Positions 31,309-41,473 are shown, numbered from the stretch's first letter. The stretch: DNA of 64,000 nucleotides from Modicisalibacter xianhensis (GCF_900113605.1 NZ_FOPY01000001.1:317669-381668); one strand, 5' to 3'. Notes: generated by a model from the sequence alone, not told the origin. Program-made: numbers and translations.

Positions 31309-33510
31309 TCAGGTCGGCCTGGGCAAGGTTCCGGGCAACCAGCGCTGGATCATATCGATCAGCGCCTGGGGGCGATAGGGCTTGGCCAGATAATCGTCCA
31401 TGCCGGCGGTGAAGAACTGTTCACGATAGGCATCACTGACGTTGGCAGTCAGGGCAATCAGCACACTGCGCCGCCCATCGCCACGGGATTCGCGCTCGCG
31501 CCAGCGCCGGCTGGTCTCGATACCGTCGGGCGCCGGCATGAAGATATCCATGAACACCAGGTCATAGAAATGCTCCCCCGCCAATGCCAGCGCCTCCTCG
31601 CCGCTGGCCGCCGTATCCACGTTCAGGCCATGGCGCGAGAGGACATTGTGGGCCAGCGCCGTGTTGACGGGACCATCGTCGACGATCAGCACCCGGGGCG
31701 GCACAGCCTTGACCGACGTTTCGCTGCGCTGCCCCCCTGCCTTGAGCAACTCGGCCTGCGGCGAGTCGCTGAGGCTATCGAGCATTTCCATGAGCCCCCA
31801 GAAGCGCTCACGGGTCGGGTTACCGACATCGACACCACCCTGCCGTACCTGCGTGGCCAACGCCTCGAGTTCGCTGCGCAGCAGCTTCAGGTAACGCGTC
31901 TTCAACTGCGATTCCTGGCGCGCCCGGTCGCGGGCCATGGTCATCTGTTGCAGCCGATGAAGTGCATCGGAATCATCCAGCAGCAATAGCAACTCGTGCC
32001 CCTGCCCATCCCTACTGCGCAGCAGACGCAATCGGCGCCAATGCCCACTGCCATCGCGCACCCGTACCTGCTGGCCACTCTCGGCGTCGCCTTCAGGCAG
32101 AATGACCAGCTCACTGGCCATGCCCTGCAACTCTCCGCGTGGCCGGCCATTGAGTCGTTCGAAGGCAGCATTCACCGCCACCAGCACTCCCTCGTGGCTT
32201 AATACGACGGGCACCTCGAGGCCATCGATCAGCGCTTGCAACCGGGGGCGCACCGCGAGGCGCTGGGAGGCCCGCTCCAGGGAGTCCAGCGAGTGTTCAA
32301 GTCGCGCCAACGACGAATGGCCCAATAGGGCGCCTGGCGATGTGGCCTCTTGGGCCGAAGGCAGCCAGGCGGGCATTTCAGCCTCGAGTCGCTGTCGGAT
32401 ATGCGCCATTCGCGCCATGGGAACGCGCATCTCGCCCTCCCAGCGCTGCATGCGGTAGTGCGACTGCATCTGAACCAGAGCCAGCACGATCAGGCTGCCG
32501 GCAGCCCAGAACAGCACGACCCAACCCAGAGAAGACATTGGCCAGGAAGGTGGCAAGGCCGGCAACCGGCCGACCATTCGCCAGCCGGTGGTAGACAGCG
32601 TGACCCAGGCCAACAGCCCCTCGCCCTGCTGGGCATCGTCGAGCGGACGGATACCCCGCGGCCCCGCACCGTCAGGCAGTTCGGCAGTGGCGTTGCCTGT
32701 CAGCGGCATGCCACGGGTATCGACCAGCCAGACGTCACGACTGGCCCTGACATAGGCCTGCATCAGCCGCAGCAGACGATCGCTGTCCAGCGTGACGCCC
32801 AGCAATGCCTGCCGATCGGTACCGAAGATATTGAAATTCAACTCGATGGCAGGCCGGGAAACTTCCTCGCTGGCTGCCTGCCACGGCAGTTGCATGCCCG
32901 GTGGGACTTCGCCGGTACCCAGCCAATGCGTCTCCAGGTTGGGCACGGCAGAAACACCATTTCCCTGCGATCCCGGCAGAACCGCGGCCACACCTTGAGG
33001 CAGCACGACATAGAGACGCTGGATGAGCGCATCGCTCTGGTAAAGGTCGCTCATCAACGGCTCGAGGCGGTGAATCTGCCGGGCAAGTGCATTGGCTTCA
33101 CGCTCACTTCCGGTGTCCGACGGGCTGAAGACGTCATTCGCCTCGGGTTGTGATGGTGAGTGCGTGCCAGGAAAGGGGAATGCGAAGGCAACCGCCGCGG
33201 GTGGCCCCTCTCTGTGGAAAAGGCGGCGCGTGGCATACCCCAGCTGCCTAAGGTACTGTTGTTGATCAGCCAGGCGCTGGTCGAGCAGCCGTGCCTGAAG
33301 CTGGAACGTGTCGAACTGCGCCTGGCGGTATGCCTCGACGCGGTGCTCGTGGTCATTGTGCCAGACCCAGCTACCCACGCCGAGACAAAGCAGGGTAAAG
33401 GCGACCTCGGCCAGCAGCACCGGCAAGACACTGCGCCTGGCCAGGCGCCGCCGAGGCTTGTCTCCCTTCACTTTTTTCCCCGACATGTCTTGCATCGGCA
33501 TCCCTGGCAT
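31309..33510 (-). CDS. Hybrid-kinase-like membrane protein lacking the phospho-accepting His and the ATPase domain, with an intact receiver
   Basis: 733 residues; the start could also be the ATG at 33495. Two membrane spans at about 28-48 and 326-346 enclose a periplasmic sensor of roughly 275 residues. PAS at about 420-515, then a coil with [19 protein letters not shown] at 537-555 where an active kinase reads K(S/T)RFL-AMSHE-RTP: the His is replaced by Ser546. No N, G1 or G2 boxes exist; residues 556-600 lead directly to the receiver (605-725), which has all key residues: Asp611-Asp612, phospho-acceptor Asp655 (FMDIFMP), Thr688 and Lys710. It may be phosphorylated by another kinase, or act by regulating one. 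Neighbour genes are unrelated. Confidence 0.85.
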   Translation of the reverse strand: MPGMPMQDMSGKKVKGDKPRRRLARRSVLPVLLAEVAFTLLCLGVGSWVWHNDHEHRVEAYRQAQFDTFQLQARLLDQRLADQQQYLRQLGYATRRLFHREGPPAAVAFAFPFPGTHSPSQPEANDVFSPSDTGSEREANALARQIHRLEPLMSDLYQSDALIQRLYVVLPQGVAAVLPGSQGNGVSAVPNLETHWLGTGEVPPGMQLPWQAASEEVSRPAIELNFNIFGTDRQALLGVTLDSDRLLRLMQAYVRASRDVWLVDTRGMPLTGNATAELPDGAGPRGIRPLDDAQQGEGLLAWVTLSTTGWRMVGRLPALPPSWPMSSLGWVVLFWAAGSLIVLALVQMQSHYRMQRWEGEMRVPMARMAHIRQRLEAEMPAWLPSAQEATSPGALLGHSSLARLEHSLDSLERASQRLAVRPRLQALIDGLEVPVVLSHEGVLVAVNAAFERLNGRPRGELQGMASELVILPEGDAESGQQVRVRDGSGHWRRLRLLRSRDGQGHELLLLLDDSDALHRLQQMTMARDRARQESQLKTRYLKLLRSELEALATQVRQGGVDVGNPTRERFWGLMEMLDSLSDSPQAELLKAGGQRSETSVKAVPPRVLIVDDGPVNTALAHNVLSRHGLNVDTAASGEEALALAGEHFYDLVFMDIFMPAPDGIETSRRWRERESRGDGRRSVLIALTANVSDAYREQFFTAGMDDYLAKPYRPQALIDMIQRWLPGTLPRPT

Positions 33511-33593
33511 CGAGAATAACGAAAGTTTACGCCCTTGCTTATCATGATGTCATGACAGGCCAGCCAAAACGAGGACCCTCGGAATAAAGTGCT

Positions 33594-34382
33594 ATGTGTC
33601 TTATCGTCCTAGACTGGCAACCCGGCAGCCTGAGGCCCCTGCGCCTGGCCGCCAACCGGGATGAGTTCTACGATCGGCCGACAGCCCCCCTTGCCCGGTG
33701 GCAGGAGGCCCCGGATGTCCTGGGCGGACGCGACCTGCGCGCCGGCGGGACCTGGCTCGCCGTGCATCGCAAAGGCCGCATGGCCGCCGTAACCAATGTC
33801 CGCGACCCGCAGCACAAGGCGCCAGCCGATGGCCCCAGCCGCGGCGAACTGGTGCGCAACGCGCTGGAATGCGACTCGCTGACGACATGGCTGGAAGACC
33901 TGGCCAGGAGAGGAGCGTCAAGCTATGCCGGCTTCAACCTGCTGGCCAGCGATGGTCATACGCTCTGGCACCTGCATCATGGCCGCACCGGAACCCGGCT
34001 GCAGCAGGTTGCACCGGGGCTACATGGGCTCTCCAATGCGACGCTGGATACGCCGTGGCCCAAGCTGCTGCGCAGCCGGCGGGCCCTGGAAGACATAGCG
34101 GCATTGCCGACGTCCGCCTTTGCCAAGCAGGCCTGGTCGCTGCTGGCCGATGAGTGGCGTCCTGACGATACGGCGCTGCCGAACACAGGTGTAGGGCTGG
34201 AACTTGAGCGCTTGCTATCCGCGCCATTCATTACCAGCCGCGATTACGGCACGCGCGCCAGCACCTGGCTATCGTGGCATGCCGAAGGCCAGCTCGACAT
34301 GGGCGAGCGCAGTTTCGGCCCCCATGGCCAGCCCCTGGATGAGAGGGAGCAGTCACTGGCGCTTTCCCCGCTACTGACATGA
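33594..34382 (+). CDS. NRDE family protein (TANGO2-like)
   Basis: 262 residues. It starts MCLIVLDW, the N-terminal Cys typical of this family, and NRDE is at residues 21-24 (RLAANRDEFYDRPTA). GGRDLRAGGTWLAVH, RMAAVTNVRDP and SRGELVRNAL are further family marks, as is LHGLSNATLDTPWPK. The protein is cytosolic; the family is linked to heme trafficking or metabolism in eukaryotes and its bacterial role is unclear. The gene is divergent from the hybrid-kinase-like gene and convergent with ptsP. Confidence 0.88.
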   Translation: MCLIVLDWQPGSLRPLRLAANRDEFYDRPTAPLARWQEAPDVLGGRDLRAGGTWLAVHRKGRMAAVTNVRDPQHKAPADGPSRGELVRNALECDSLTTWLEDLARRGASSYAGFNLLASDGHTLWHLHHGRTGTRLQQVAPGLHGLSNATLDTPWPKLLRSRRALEDIAALPTSAFAKQAWSLLADEWRPDDTALPNTGVGLELERLLSAPFITSRDYGTRASTWLSWHAEGQLDMGERSFGPHGQPLDEREQSLALSPLLT

Positions 34383-34387
34383 GCGTG

Positions 34388-36655
34388 TCAATGCTCGTCC
34401 TTGGGCGGCAATAAATGATCCAGTTGCCAGTCCGAAAAGCATTTTCCCAGGTAAGAACGCACCTCCCTTGAGGTGGGCATCGCCAGGGTCTGGTCTACCA
34501 GATCGCGCGCCGACGCCAACGAGACACGCCGAATCGCCGCTCTCACGCGCGGCAGACTGGGCGCATTCATCGACAGTGCATCAAAGCCCATGCCCATCAG
34601 CAGCAACGCCCCTGCCGGATCGCCAGCCAACTCGCCACACACCGACGTAGGAACGCGCAACCGCGTCACCTCCTGCGCCAGGTACGCCAAGGCCGCCAGC
34701 ACAGCCGGATGGCAGGAGTCGTAGAGCTCGGCGACGCGCGGATTGTTGCGATCCACGGCCAGCAGGTACTGGGTCAGGTCGTTACTGCCCACCGAGAAGA
34801 AATCGACACGTGCCGCCAAGGCCTCGAGCTGATACAGCGTGGCCGGCACCTCGATCATCACCCCGACCCGAGGCCGGGCGAGATGAATGCCCTCCTCGGC
34901 AAGTTCGATGAGCGCCCTGTCGAGCAGCCGCAAGGCAGCATCGACCTCATCGATGTTGGTGACCATGGGCAGCAGTATCTGCAGGTTGCCGAGCCCGTCC
35001 GAGGCACGCAGCATGGCCCGTAGCTGCACCATCAGCACTTCGGGATGATCCAGGGTGACACGGATACCGCGCCAGCCCAGGAACGGGTTGGCCTCGTTGA
35101 TCGGGAAATACGGCAGATCCTTGTCACCCCCGATATCCAAGGTACGCATGACCACCGGCAGCGGCGCGAATCCTTCGAGCTGCTCGCGGTAGAGTCGCGC
35201 CTGCTCCTGCTCGCCGGGAAAGCGCTCGGTGATCATGAACGGCACTTCGGTCCGGTATAGGCCGACACCGCTGATGCGCGGCTTGAGTACGCCCACGGCA
35301 TCCACCGCCAGCCCGGTATTGACCATCAGCGGCATGACATGGCCATCGGGCGTGCAGCTGGGCAGGTCCTGCTCGTGCTCCAGTACCTTGGCCAGCGCCT
35401 GCTCCTCGGCGATCAGGTGCTGGTAGCGCTTGATCAGTTCTTCGCCGGGCCGCACGAACAGGCGGCCACGGTAGCCGTCGAGTATCACCTGGGCACTGTT
35501 CAGCCGAGGCAGCGGCAGATCGACCATCCCCAGCACGGTGGGAATGCCCATCGCCCGAGCCAGGATCGCCACATGCGAGGTACTCGACCCGCGAATCGAC
35601 ACCAGGCCGGCCAGCTTCTCGCGCGGGACCTCGCCGAGCATGGTCACGCTGATCTCGTCGCCGACGAGAATGCAGCGCTCGGGGTAGGTATCGGGTGTGC
35701 GCGGGTTCTCTTCCTGCAGATGGGCCAGCACACGCCGCCCAAGGTCGCGAATGTCCGCGGCCCGCTCGCGCAGGTAGTCGTCATCGACACGCTCGAGATA
35801 CTTGACGTGACGGCGCACTACGTCTGCCAGGGCCCCGGGTGCCCATTGCCCTTCGCGAATCCGCTTCTCCACTTCCTGGCCGAGCGACGCATCCGCCAGC
35901 ATCTGCTCGTAGACGTCGAACAGCGCCAACTCCTGGGTCGTGATGCGACTGGCCAAGCGTTCGCTGGCGCCTCGAATCTCATTGCGCACCTGGGCGATGG
36001 CCTCGCTCAGGCGGCGCACTTCGTAGTCGACATCGGTGGGAATCAGGTCCGGCACGCTGTCCAGGTCCGCCGGCGGGGCAATCACCACGGCCTCGCCAAT
36101 GACGATCCCGGGCGAGGCGGCCACTCCCTTGAAGGTCGCCATGCCATCGGCACGGGTCGGCCGGTTGAGCGTGCCCGTGGCCAGGGCATGCGCCAGCACG
36201 CCTGCGAGCTGTGCCGCCATGGTCACCAGGAAGGCTTCGTCACCCTCGTCGTAGCGGCGATTGTCCTTTTGCTGAACGACCAGGACACCGAGCATCCGCC
36301 GTTGATGGATGATGGGTACACCCAGGAAGCTGGAAAAACGCTCTTCGCCGGTTTCCTTGAAGTAGCGGAACAGCGGGTGGGCGGGGGCATCCTCGAGGTT
36401 GAGCGGCTCCTCGCGCTGCCCGACCAGCCCGACCAGCCCCTCGCCCAGGCGCAATGTGACATGCCCCACCGCCTGGGTGTGCAGGCCGATGGTATCCATG
36501 AGCACCAGGCGATCCTGAGCGGGATCGAACAGGTAGACCGAGCAGACGTCGGTCTGCATCGCCTTGCGAATGCGGCGGACCATGGTAGCCAACGCCGCCT
36601 CGAGACTTCGAGCTCCGTTGACCTCCTGAACGATGCGGCGTAGAACGTCGAGCAT
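34388..36655 (-). CDS. ptsP: PEP-protein phosphotransferase EI-Ntr (PtsP)
   Basis: 755 residues. N-terminal GAF domain at about 1-165 (VCSVYLFDPAQDRLVLMDT) as in PtsP, then the PEP-dependent enzyme I part: GVAASPGIVIGEAVV, the phospho-His in RGSSTSHVAILARAMGIP, the PEP-binding TIM barrel with FRTEVPFM-like YRTEVPFMI, DIGGDKDLPYF, GWRGIRVTLDHPEV, and the catalytic Cys in SVCGELAGDP. It starts the nitrogen PTS phosphorelay to NPr and EIIA-Ntr, which controls potassium balance and nitrogen response rather than sugar uptake. rppH lies upstream on the same strand, the usual rppH-ptsP order. Confidence 0.96.
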   Translation of the reverse strand: MLDVLRRIVQEVNGARSLEAALATMVRRIRKAMQTDVCSVYLFDPAQDRLVLMDTIGLHTQAVGHVTLRLGEGLVGLVGQREEPLNLEDAPAHPLFRYFKETGEERFSSFLGVPIIHQRRMLGVLVVQQKDNRRYDEGDEAFLVTMAAQLAGVLAHALATGTLNRPTRADGMATFKGVAASPGIVIGEAVVIAPPADLDSVPDLIPTDVDYEVRRLSEAIAQVRNEIRGASERLASRITTQELALFDVYEQMLADASLGQEVEKRIREGQWAPGALADVVRRHVKYLERVDDDYLRERAADIRDLGRRVLAHLQEENPRTPDTYPERCILVGDEISVTMLGEVPREKLAGLVSIRGSSTSHVAILARAMGIPTVLGMVDLPLPRLNSAQVILDGYRGRLFVRPGEELIKRYQHLIAEEQALAKVLEHEQDLPSCTPDGHVMPLMVNTGLAVDAVGVLKPRISGVGLYRTEVPFMITERFPGEQEQARLYREQLEGFAPLPVVMRTLDIGGDKDLPYFPINEANPFLGWRGIRVTLDHPEVLMVQLRAMLRASDGLGNLQILLPMVTNIDEVDAALRLLDRALIELAEEGIHLARPRVGVMIEVPATLYQLEALAARVDFFSVGSNDLTQYLLAVDRNNPRVAELYDSCHPAVLAALAYLAQEVTRLRVPTSVCGELAGDPAGALLLMGMGFDALSMNAPSLPRVRAAIRRVSLASARDLVDQTLAMPTSREVRSYLGKCFSDWQLDHLLPPKDEH

Positions 36656-36705
36656 GGGCTTTCTTCTTTGTAATGATCGTCATGCCGTCGCGAGACTTCC
36701 CGCGA

Positions 36706-37197
36706 TCAGCCGCCTCCCTGAGCCAGGCGCTGGACGCGTGGCGCCAGTTCCCGCAAGGCGCGGCGATAGACCTCGCGCTTGAAAGGAACTACCTGCCCCA
36801 ACGGGTACCAGTAACTGACCCAGCGCCAGCCGTCGAATTCCGGCTTGGGCGTCGTGTCCATGCAGATTCGGCTATCCTGGCAACGAATGCGCAGCAGGAA
36901 CCATTTCTGCTTCTGGCCGATACAAACCGGCCTCGATTGGGTGCGTATCATGCGCCGCGGCAGACGGTAGCGCAGCCATCCCCGGGTACAGGCCAGCATC
37001 TCGACATCGTCCGGAGTCAGGCCGATCTCTTCCTCGAGTTCGCGATAGAGTGCCTGTTGCGGAGTCTCGTGCGCCTTGATGCCTCCCTGGGGAAATTGCC
37101 ATGCATTCTGTCCCACCCGACGCGCCCACAGCAGTTGCCCTTCATGGTTGGTAATGATGATACCAACGTTGGGGCGGAAGCCGTCAGCGTCTATCAC
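36706..37197 (-). CDS. rppH: RNA pyrophosphohydrolase RppH
   Basis: 163 residues from a GTG at 37197, six bases after AAGGTGAAG; the frame is open further to an ATG at 37233, but RppH proteins begin (M)[12 protein letters not shown], as here. The Nudix box is [39 protein letters not shown] and the C-terminal [13 protein letters not shown]...[13 protein letters not shown] are RppH hallmarks. It removes pyrophosphate from mRNA 5' ends, starting RNase E decay. It precedes ptsP by 50 bases, so they are probably co-transcribed. Confidence 0.94.
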   Translation of the reverse strand: MIDADGFRPNVGIIITNHEGQLLWARRVGQNAWQFPQGGIKAHETPQQALYRELEEEIGLTPDDVEMLACTRGWLRYRLPRRMIRTQSRPVCIGQKQKWFLLRIRCQDSRICMDTTPKPEFDGWRWVSYWYPLGQVVPFKREVYRRALRELAPRVQRLAQGGG

Positions 37198-37358
37198 GGG
37201 CTTCACCTTATGAAAAACCAGTATTGAAGCCATTCTTCCACAAAGCTGGAAAGCGCATCAATACAGGGGATGCCAAGCGGTGTGCATGGATTCGCGGTTC
37301 TGCAATAATCGGCGCCGGTGCCGCCAACCGCCATCGTTCACGCAACGGGAGAATCCCC

Positions 37359-38012
37359 TTGAGTCTGGCCATTTTCGATCTCGACAACACCCTCATCTCC
37401 ATCGACAGCGATCACGCCTGGGGGCAGTTCCTTGTCGAGCAGGGCGCCGTCGACCCCGTCCGCTATCACGAAGCCAACGAACGCTTCCTCGAGGATTACA
37501 AGAACGGCACCCTCGATATACACGCCTATCTGGAACTGGCGCTGAAACCCCTGGCCGAGTACAGCCGCGAGCAACTCAACGCTTGGCACCAGCAGTTCAT
37601 GGCGAGCAAGATCGAACCGCACATCCTGCCCAAGGGCGAGGAACTGCTGGCGCGTCACCGTGAGCGCGGCGACACCCTGCTGATCATCACCGCAACCAAC
37701 CGATTCGTGACCGGCCCCATCGCCGAGCGCCTGGGCGTCGACGACCTGATTGCCGTCGAGCCGGAGTGCGTCGATGGTCGCTATACCGGCCGGGTACACG
37801 GCACGCCCAGCTTTCGGGAAGGCAAGGTCGAGCGGCTGGAGACCTGGCTATCAAGGAACGCGACCTCGCTGCACGATGCCTGGTTCTACAGCGACTCCCT
37901 CAACGACCTGCCGCTACTGGAAAAAGTCGATCATCCGGTCGCCGTCGACCCCGACGACACCCTGCGCCGGGAAGCCGAACGTCGCGATTGGCGAATCATC
38001 AGCCTGCGATAG
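37359..38012 (+). CDS. HAD-superfamily IB hydrolase (SerB/CicA-like phosphatase)
   Basis: 217 residues from a TTG at 37359 with GGGAGA six bases upstream; an earlier ATG at 37224 would overlap rppH antisense and is not preferred. The nucleophile motif is FDLDNTLI (Asp7, Asp9), motif II is IITATN, Lys in REGKVERLE, and motif IV is FYSDSLNDLPLLE. The cap between residues 20 and 85 is the helical C1 type, so the substrate is a small phosphorylated molecule; phosphoserine is possible but the specific cap residues were not compared. It is transcribed divergently from rppH. Confidence 0.86.
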   Translation: MSLAIFDLDNTLISIDSDHAWGQFLVEQGAVDPVRYHEANERFLEDYKNGTLDIHAYLELALKPLAEYSREQLNAWHQQFMASKIEPHILPKGEELLARHRERGDTLLIITATNRFVTGPIAERLGVDDLIAVEPECVDGRYTGRVHGTPSFREGKVERLETWLSRNATSLHDAWFYSDSLNDLPLLEKVDHPVAVDPDDTLRREAERRDWRIISLR

Positions 38013-38064
38013 ATAAGTTTCATCAGCATTTTCATACTGCACCGCACCATCGACAAGCGTCAGC

Positions 38065-38100
38065 AAAAGCAACTTAACCTGTTGGTTTCGTTGCTTTTTT
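38065..38100 (+). terminator. Terminator after the HAD hydrolase gene
   Basis: AAAAGCAAC (38065-38073) pairs with GTTGCTTTT (38090-38098), with an inner AACC/GGTT pairing and a trailing run of Ts, 53 bases after the stop. Confidence 0.8.
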
Positions 38101-38192
38101 ACTCCGCCTTCAACGCTAAGCTTTTGCTTATAGCCAGCCGAGTAACCATAAAGTACACCTTTGGCATAGGTCGTTTTTCCTATCAAAGCGTC

Positions 38193-38198
38193 TATAAT
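38193..38198 (+). promoter_or_regulatory. -10 box of the mqo promoter
   Basis: A perfect TATAAT 81 bases before the mqo start. I find no convincing -35 at 17 bases, so an activator may be needed. Confidence 0.5.
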
Positions 38199-38278
38199 GA
38201 GCGCCAATTGCTCTTTACGGGTCACCGCGTATCGAAAAGACGCACCGGACCCAGACGACTCCCTGATGATTACCGCCA

Positions 38279-39787
38279 ATGGTTGATAACGTTATGGATG
38301 AGACAGTCGATGTCTTGCTGGTAGGCGCGGGGGTGATGAGCGCAACGCTTGCCACCCTTCTCCATGAACTGGAACCGGAAGCACGCATCGAGGTTCTTGA
38401 GCGGCTCGATTCCACGGCCAGTGAAAGCTCGTTCGCCTGGAACAACGCTGGCACCGGCCATGCCGGCCTGTGCGAGCTCAACTACACCCCGCAGACCAGT
38501 GATGGCTCGGTCGACATCCAGAAAGCCGTCAAGATCAACACCATGTTCGAGGAGTCCAAGCAGCTATGGACCTACCTGGTGGAACATGGCGATCTCGGCG
38601 ATCCCTCGCGTTTCGTATACCCGGTTCCGCACATGAGCTTCGTACGTGGGAAGCAGGATGTCCGTTTCCTGCGTGCACGCCATGAAGTCATGCAGGCGCA
38701 CCCCTGCTTCGAGGCGATGAAATACACCGAGTCGCCCGAGGCCATCGAGCAGTGGGCTCCGCTGCTGATGAATGGCCGCCAGGCAAACGAGCCACTGGCA
38801 GCGACCCGGGTGGAATCCGGTACCGACGTCGACTTCGGCGCGCTGACCCGCCAGCTTCTGGCACGTCTCGAGACCGAGCCCGACGAGCAGGTTCGCATCA
38901 GTACCGGTCAGAAAGTCAGCGACCTGGAACGCAATCGTGACGGCAGCTGGACCGTCAAGGTCGACACCAACGGTGGCGAACGACGGGTCATTCGTGCCCG
39001 TTTCGTGTTCCTGGGGGCCGGGGGCGCCTCCCTGCACCTGCTGCAGAAGAGCGGTATTCCCGAAGCCAAGGGATACGCCGGCTTTCCGGTCAGTGGCCAG
39101 TGGCTGCGCTGCGACAAGCCCGAGATCGTTTCCCAGCACAATGCCAAGGTCTACAGCAAGGCGCCTATCGGTGCGCCGCCGATGTCGGTTCCGCACCTGG
39201 ATACCCGCAACGTCGACGGCACGCCATCGCTGCTGTTCGGCCCGTTTGCCGGTTTCACGACCAAGTTCCTGAAGACGGGGTCCGTGTTCGATCTGGCCAG
39301 GTCGGTACGCTCATCGAACCTGAGCCCGATGCTGGCCGTGGCGCGTGACAATTTCAGCTTGGTCAAGTACCTGCTCGATCAGGTACGCCTCTCGCATGGC
39401 GAACGCGTCGAGGAACTCCAGGACTTCTATCCGGCGGCATCGGTCGACGATTGGCGGCTCGAGGTCGCGGGTCAGCGCGTCCAGGTCATCAAGAAGGACC
39501 CCAGGAAAGGCGGCGTCCTGCAGTTCGGTACCGAAGTGGTGGCCTCGAGCGATGGCACCATCGCTGCCCTGCTCGGCGCCTCGCCGGGGGCATCGACGGC
39601 CACGTCGATCATGCTCGGGTTGATCGAACGCTGCTTCCCCGAGAAGTATGCCTCCACCGCCTGGCAGGAGCGCTTGAAGCAGCTCGTGCCCGCCCGTGCC
39701 GACACGCTCGCCGACCATGGCTCGCTGCTACGTGACATTCGTGCGCACACGCATCGCACCCTGAAGCTGAGCGACCCGGCCACCTGA
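38279..39787 (+). CDS. mqo: Malate:quinone oxidoreductase, classical type
   Basis: 502 residues (the in-frame ATG at 38294 is an alternative start). The classical MQO is clear: FAD-binding [89 protein letters not shown] and [15 protein letters not shown] at the C-terminus. It oxidises malate to oxaloacetate and passes electrons to the quinone pool, bypassing NAD-linked malate dehydrogenase in the TCA cycle. A second, different MQO-like gene follows 270 bases downstream. Confidence 0.96.
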   Translation: MVDNVMDETVDVLLVGAGVMSATLATLLHELEPEARIEVLERLDSTASESSFAWNNAGTGHAGLCELNYTPQTSDGSVDIQKAVKINTMFEESKQLWTYLVEHGDLGDPSRFVYPVPHMSFVRGKQDVRFLRARHEVMQAHPCFEAMKYTESPEAIEQWAPLLMNGRQANEPLAATRVESGTDVDFGALTRQLLARLETEPDEQVRISTGQKVSDLERNRDGSWTVKVDTNGGERRVIRARFVFLGAGGASLHLLQKSGIPEAKGYAGFPVSGQWLRCDKPEIVSQHNAKVYSKAPIGAPPMSVPHLDTRNVDGTPSLLFGPFAGFTTKFLKTGSVFDLARSVRSSNLSPMLAVARDNFSLVKYLLDQVRLSHGERVEELQDFYPAASVDDWRLEVAGQRVQVIKKDPRKGGVLQFGTEVVASSDGTIAALLGASPGASTATSIMLGLIERCFPEKYASTAWQERLKQLVPARADTLADHGSLLRDIRAHTHRTLKLSDPAT

Positions 39788-39853
39788 GATATGAACGTCC
39801 TTGCAGCCCGGCCTCTCCTGGCGGATTGGTCGGGTTCAGCATTCTCTCCTATA

Positions 39854-39885
39854 CTGGCAAGCATGTTGCGCTGCAACATTGCCAG
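39854..39885. terminator. Imperfect hairpin between the two MQO genes
   Basis: CTGGCA and TGCCAG enclose ATGTTGC-GCT-GCAACAT, about 13 paired bases with a small bulge. It is 66 bases after the mqo stop, without a T run. A terminator or mRNA-end structure is the simplest reading. Confidence 0.5.
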
Positions 39886-39927
39886 ACCCAACCAACCCAC
39901 CAAAACTAACCGATTAGTCTAAATTAC

Positions 39928-39957
39928 CGATACGAGTAGCGTCCTATACTCGTATCG
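39928..39957. promoter_or_regulatory. Perfect 11-bp inverted repeat, probable operator upstream of the second MQO gene
   Basis: CGATACGAGTA and TACTCGTATCG are exact reverse complements separated by 8 bases, 105 bases before the ATG at 40062. The symmetric, not GC-rich arms and position upstream of a start suggest a dimeric regulator's site rather than a terminator. The regulator is unknown. Confidence 0.5.
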
Positions 39958-40061
39958 AGTGTCTGCGATTCGCCTGACCGTCACGCGGCGCTCGGCAGGC
40001 CCGGACTCGTCTTCGCGAGGAAGCCGAGATCGAACGACTGCACCAACCAGAGCGTATAGCC

Positions 40062-41456
40062 ATGTCCGAAGCGACTTACGACGTCCTCATCATCGGCGGA
40101 GGCGTGTCCGGTACCGCCCTGCTCTACGAATTGGCCCGATATACCGACCTCAAGTCGATCGGACTGGTGGAAAAGTACGATCACGTCGCGATCGTCAACT
40201 CCCACGGTCGCAACAACAGCCAGACCATTCACTACGGCGATATCGAGACCAACTATACCCTCGACAAGGCCCGCGTCACCAAGCGCACGGCCGGCATGGT
40301 GGTCAACTTCGCGACCAAGCTGCCTCCCGAGGAGCGCGATCGCGTCGTGTTCAGGTACTCCAAGATGGTGCTGGGTGTAGGCGACAAGGAGTGCGAGTTC
40401 CTGCGTACCCGGCATGACCGGTTCAAGGAACTGTTTCCCAACCTCAAGCTGCTGGAGCGTGCAGAGATCGCAGAGCTCGAGCCCAACCTGGTCGAGGGGC
40501 GCCGGAAAGAGGAACCGATCGTCGCGTTGGGCGCGCTCGATGAATACTCTGCGGTCAACTACACCACCCTATCCGAGGCGTTTGTCGACCAGGCGCAAAA
40601 GAGCGCCGCTGCCAAGCACATGCGGTGCGATGTCTTTCTCTCAACCGCCGTGGAACGAATCGTCGAGGAAGACGGCTGTTTCAAGGTCAGGACACCCAAC
40701 CAGGGCACATTGACGGCACGCTATGTCGTGGTCAGTGCCGGTGGGCATTCGCTGCTATTCGCGCACCAGATGGGCTACGGCCTGGACAAGTCCTGCCTGC
40801 CCATGGCCGGTTCCTTCTATTTCACGCCCAAGGTGCTCAATGGCAAGGTCTATACCGTGCAGAACGAGAACCTGCCATTCGCTGCCGTGCATGGCGACCC
40901 CGACGTACTCGTCGGAGACAAGACTCGCTTCGGCCCGACCGCACTCATGCTGCCGCTGCTGGAACGCTACAACGGCAAGACGTTCTTCGACTTTCTGAAA
41001 GTGCTGCGCCTCGATCAGAACGTGGTCAAGGCCCTGTGGGAGTTGCTCAAGGTTCGCGATATCCGCCACTACATCTTCAAGAACTTCCTCTACGAGGTGC
41101 CCATCCTGCGCGAGCGGCTGTTTCTCAAGGACATCCAGAAGATCGTACCCAGCCTGACGGCCAAAGAAGTGTCCTTCGCCAAGGGGTTCGGCGGCGTGCG
41201 CCCCCAACTGATCGACAAGACCCGGCACAAGCTGGTCATGGGCGAAGCGAAGATCAACCCGGGTACCGGCATCGTGTTCAACATGACGCCCTCGCCGGGC
41301 GGCACCAGTTGCCTGGGCAATGCCGAGAAGGACATGTACCTGGCCAGGGATTTCCTGGGCTTCGCCATCGATACCGAGGCCTTCGAACGCGACCTGCTGA
41401 GTGGCGAGATGCCGCTCACCGAACTCGAGCGGCCGGAAGCCTCCTCATTGATGTAA
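40062..41456 (+). CDS. FAD-dependent malate:quinone oxidoreductase of the Helicobacter type
   Basis: 464 residues. FAD motif DVLIIGGGVSGTALLYELARY at the N-terminus, then RNNSQTIHYGDIETNYT (the conserved SQTIHxGxIETNYT segment), MVLGVGDKECEFL, ALDEYSAVNYTTLSEAFV, MGYGLDKSCLPMAGSFYF, VYTVQNENLPFAAVHGDPD, FGGVRPQLID and NMTPSPGGTSCLGNA. These match the short MQO of Helicobacter/Campylobacter as I recall it and differ throughout from the classical 502-residue MQO just upstream. It should take malate electrons to quinone as a peripheral membrane enzyme; another 2-hydroxyacid is possible. Confidence 0.87.
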   Translation: MSEATYDVLIIGGGVSGTALLYELARYTDLKSIGLVEKYDHVAIVNSHGRNNSQTIHYGDIETNYTLDKARVTKRTAGMVVNFATKLPPEERDRVVFRYSKMVLGVGDKECEFLRTRHDRFKELFPNLKLLERAEIAELEPNLVEGRRKEEPIVALGALDEYSAVNYTTLSEAFVDQAQKSAAAKHMRCDVFLSTAVERIVEEDGCFKVRTPNQGTLTARYVVVSAGGHSLLFAHQMGYGLDKSCLPMAGSFYFTPKVLNGKVYTVQNENLPFAAVHGDPDVLVGDKTRFGPTALMLPLLERYNGKTFFDFLKVLRLDQNVVKALWELLKVRDIRHYIFKNFLYEVPILRERLFLKDIQKIVPSLTAKEVSFAKGFGGVRPQLIDKTRHKLVMGEAKINPGTGIVFNMTPSPGGTSCLGNAEKDMYLARDFLGFAIDTEAFERDLLSGEMPLTELERPEASSLM

Positions 41457-41473
41457 GCTGTCCGTTGGCCTGG

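Noticed and set aside
35339-36643. 434-codon plus-strand frame opposite ptsP; similar long shadows oppose gshA, tex, pckA, ilvD and lon.
   Set aside because: All lie antisense to strongly supported genes, lack ribosome sites and look like the reverse complement of biased codons.
37914-38279. 121-codon minus-strand frame between the HAD hydrolase and mqo.
   Set aside because: A third of it is antisense to the HAD gene and the rest covers the terminator and mqo promoter; no ribosome site and no family.
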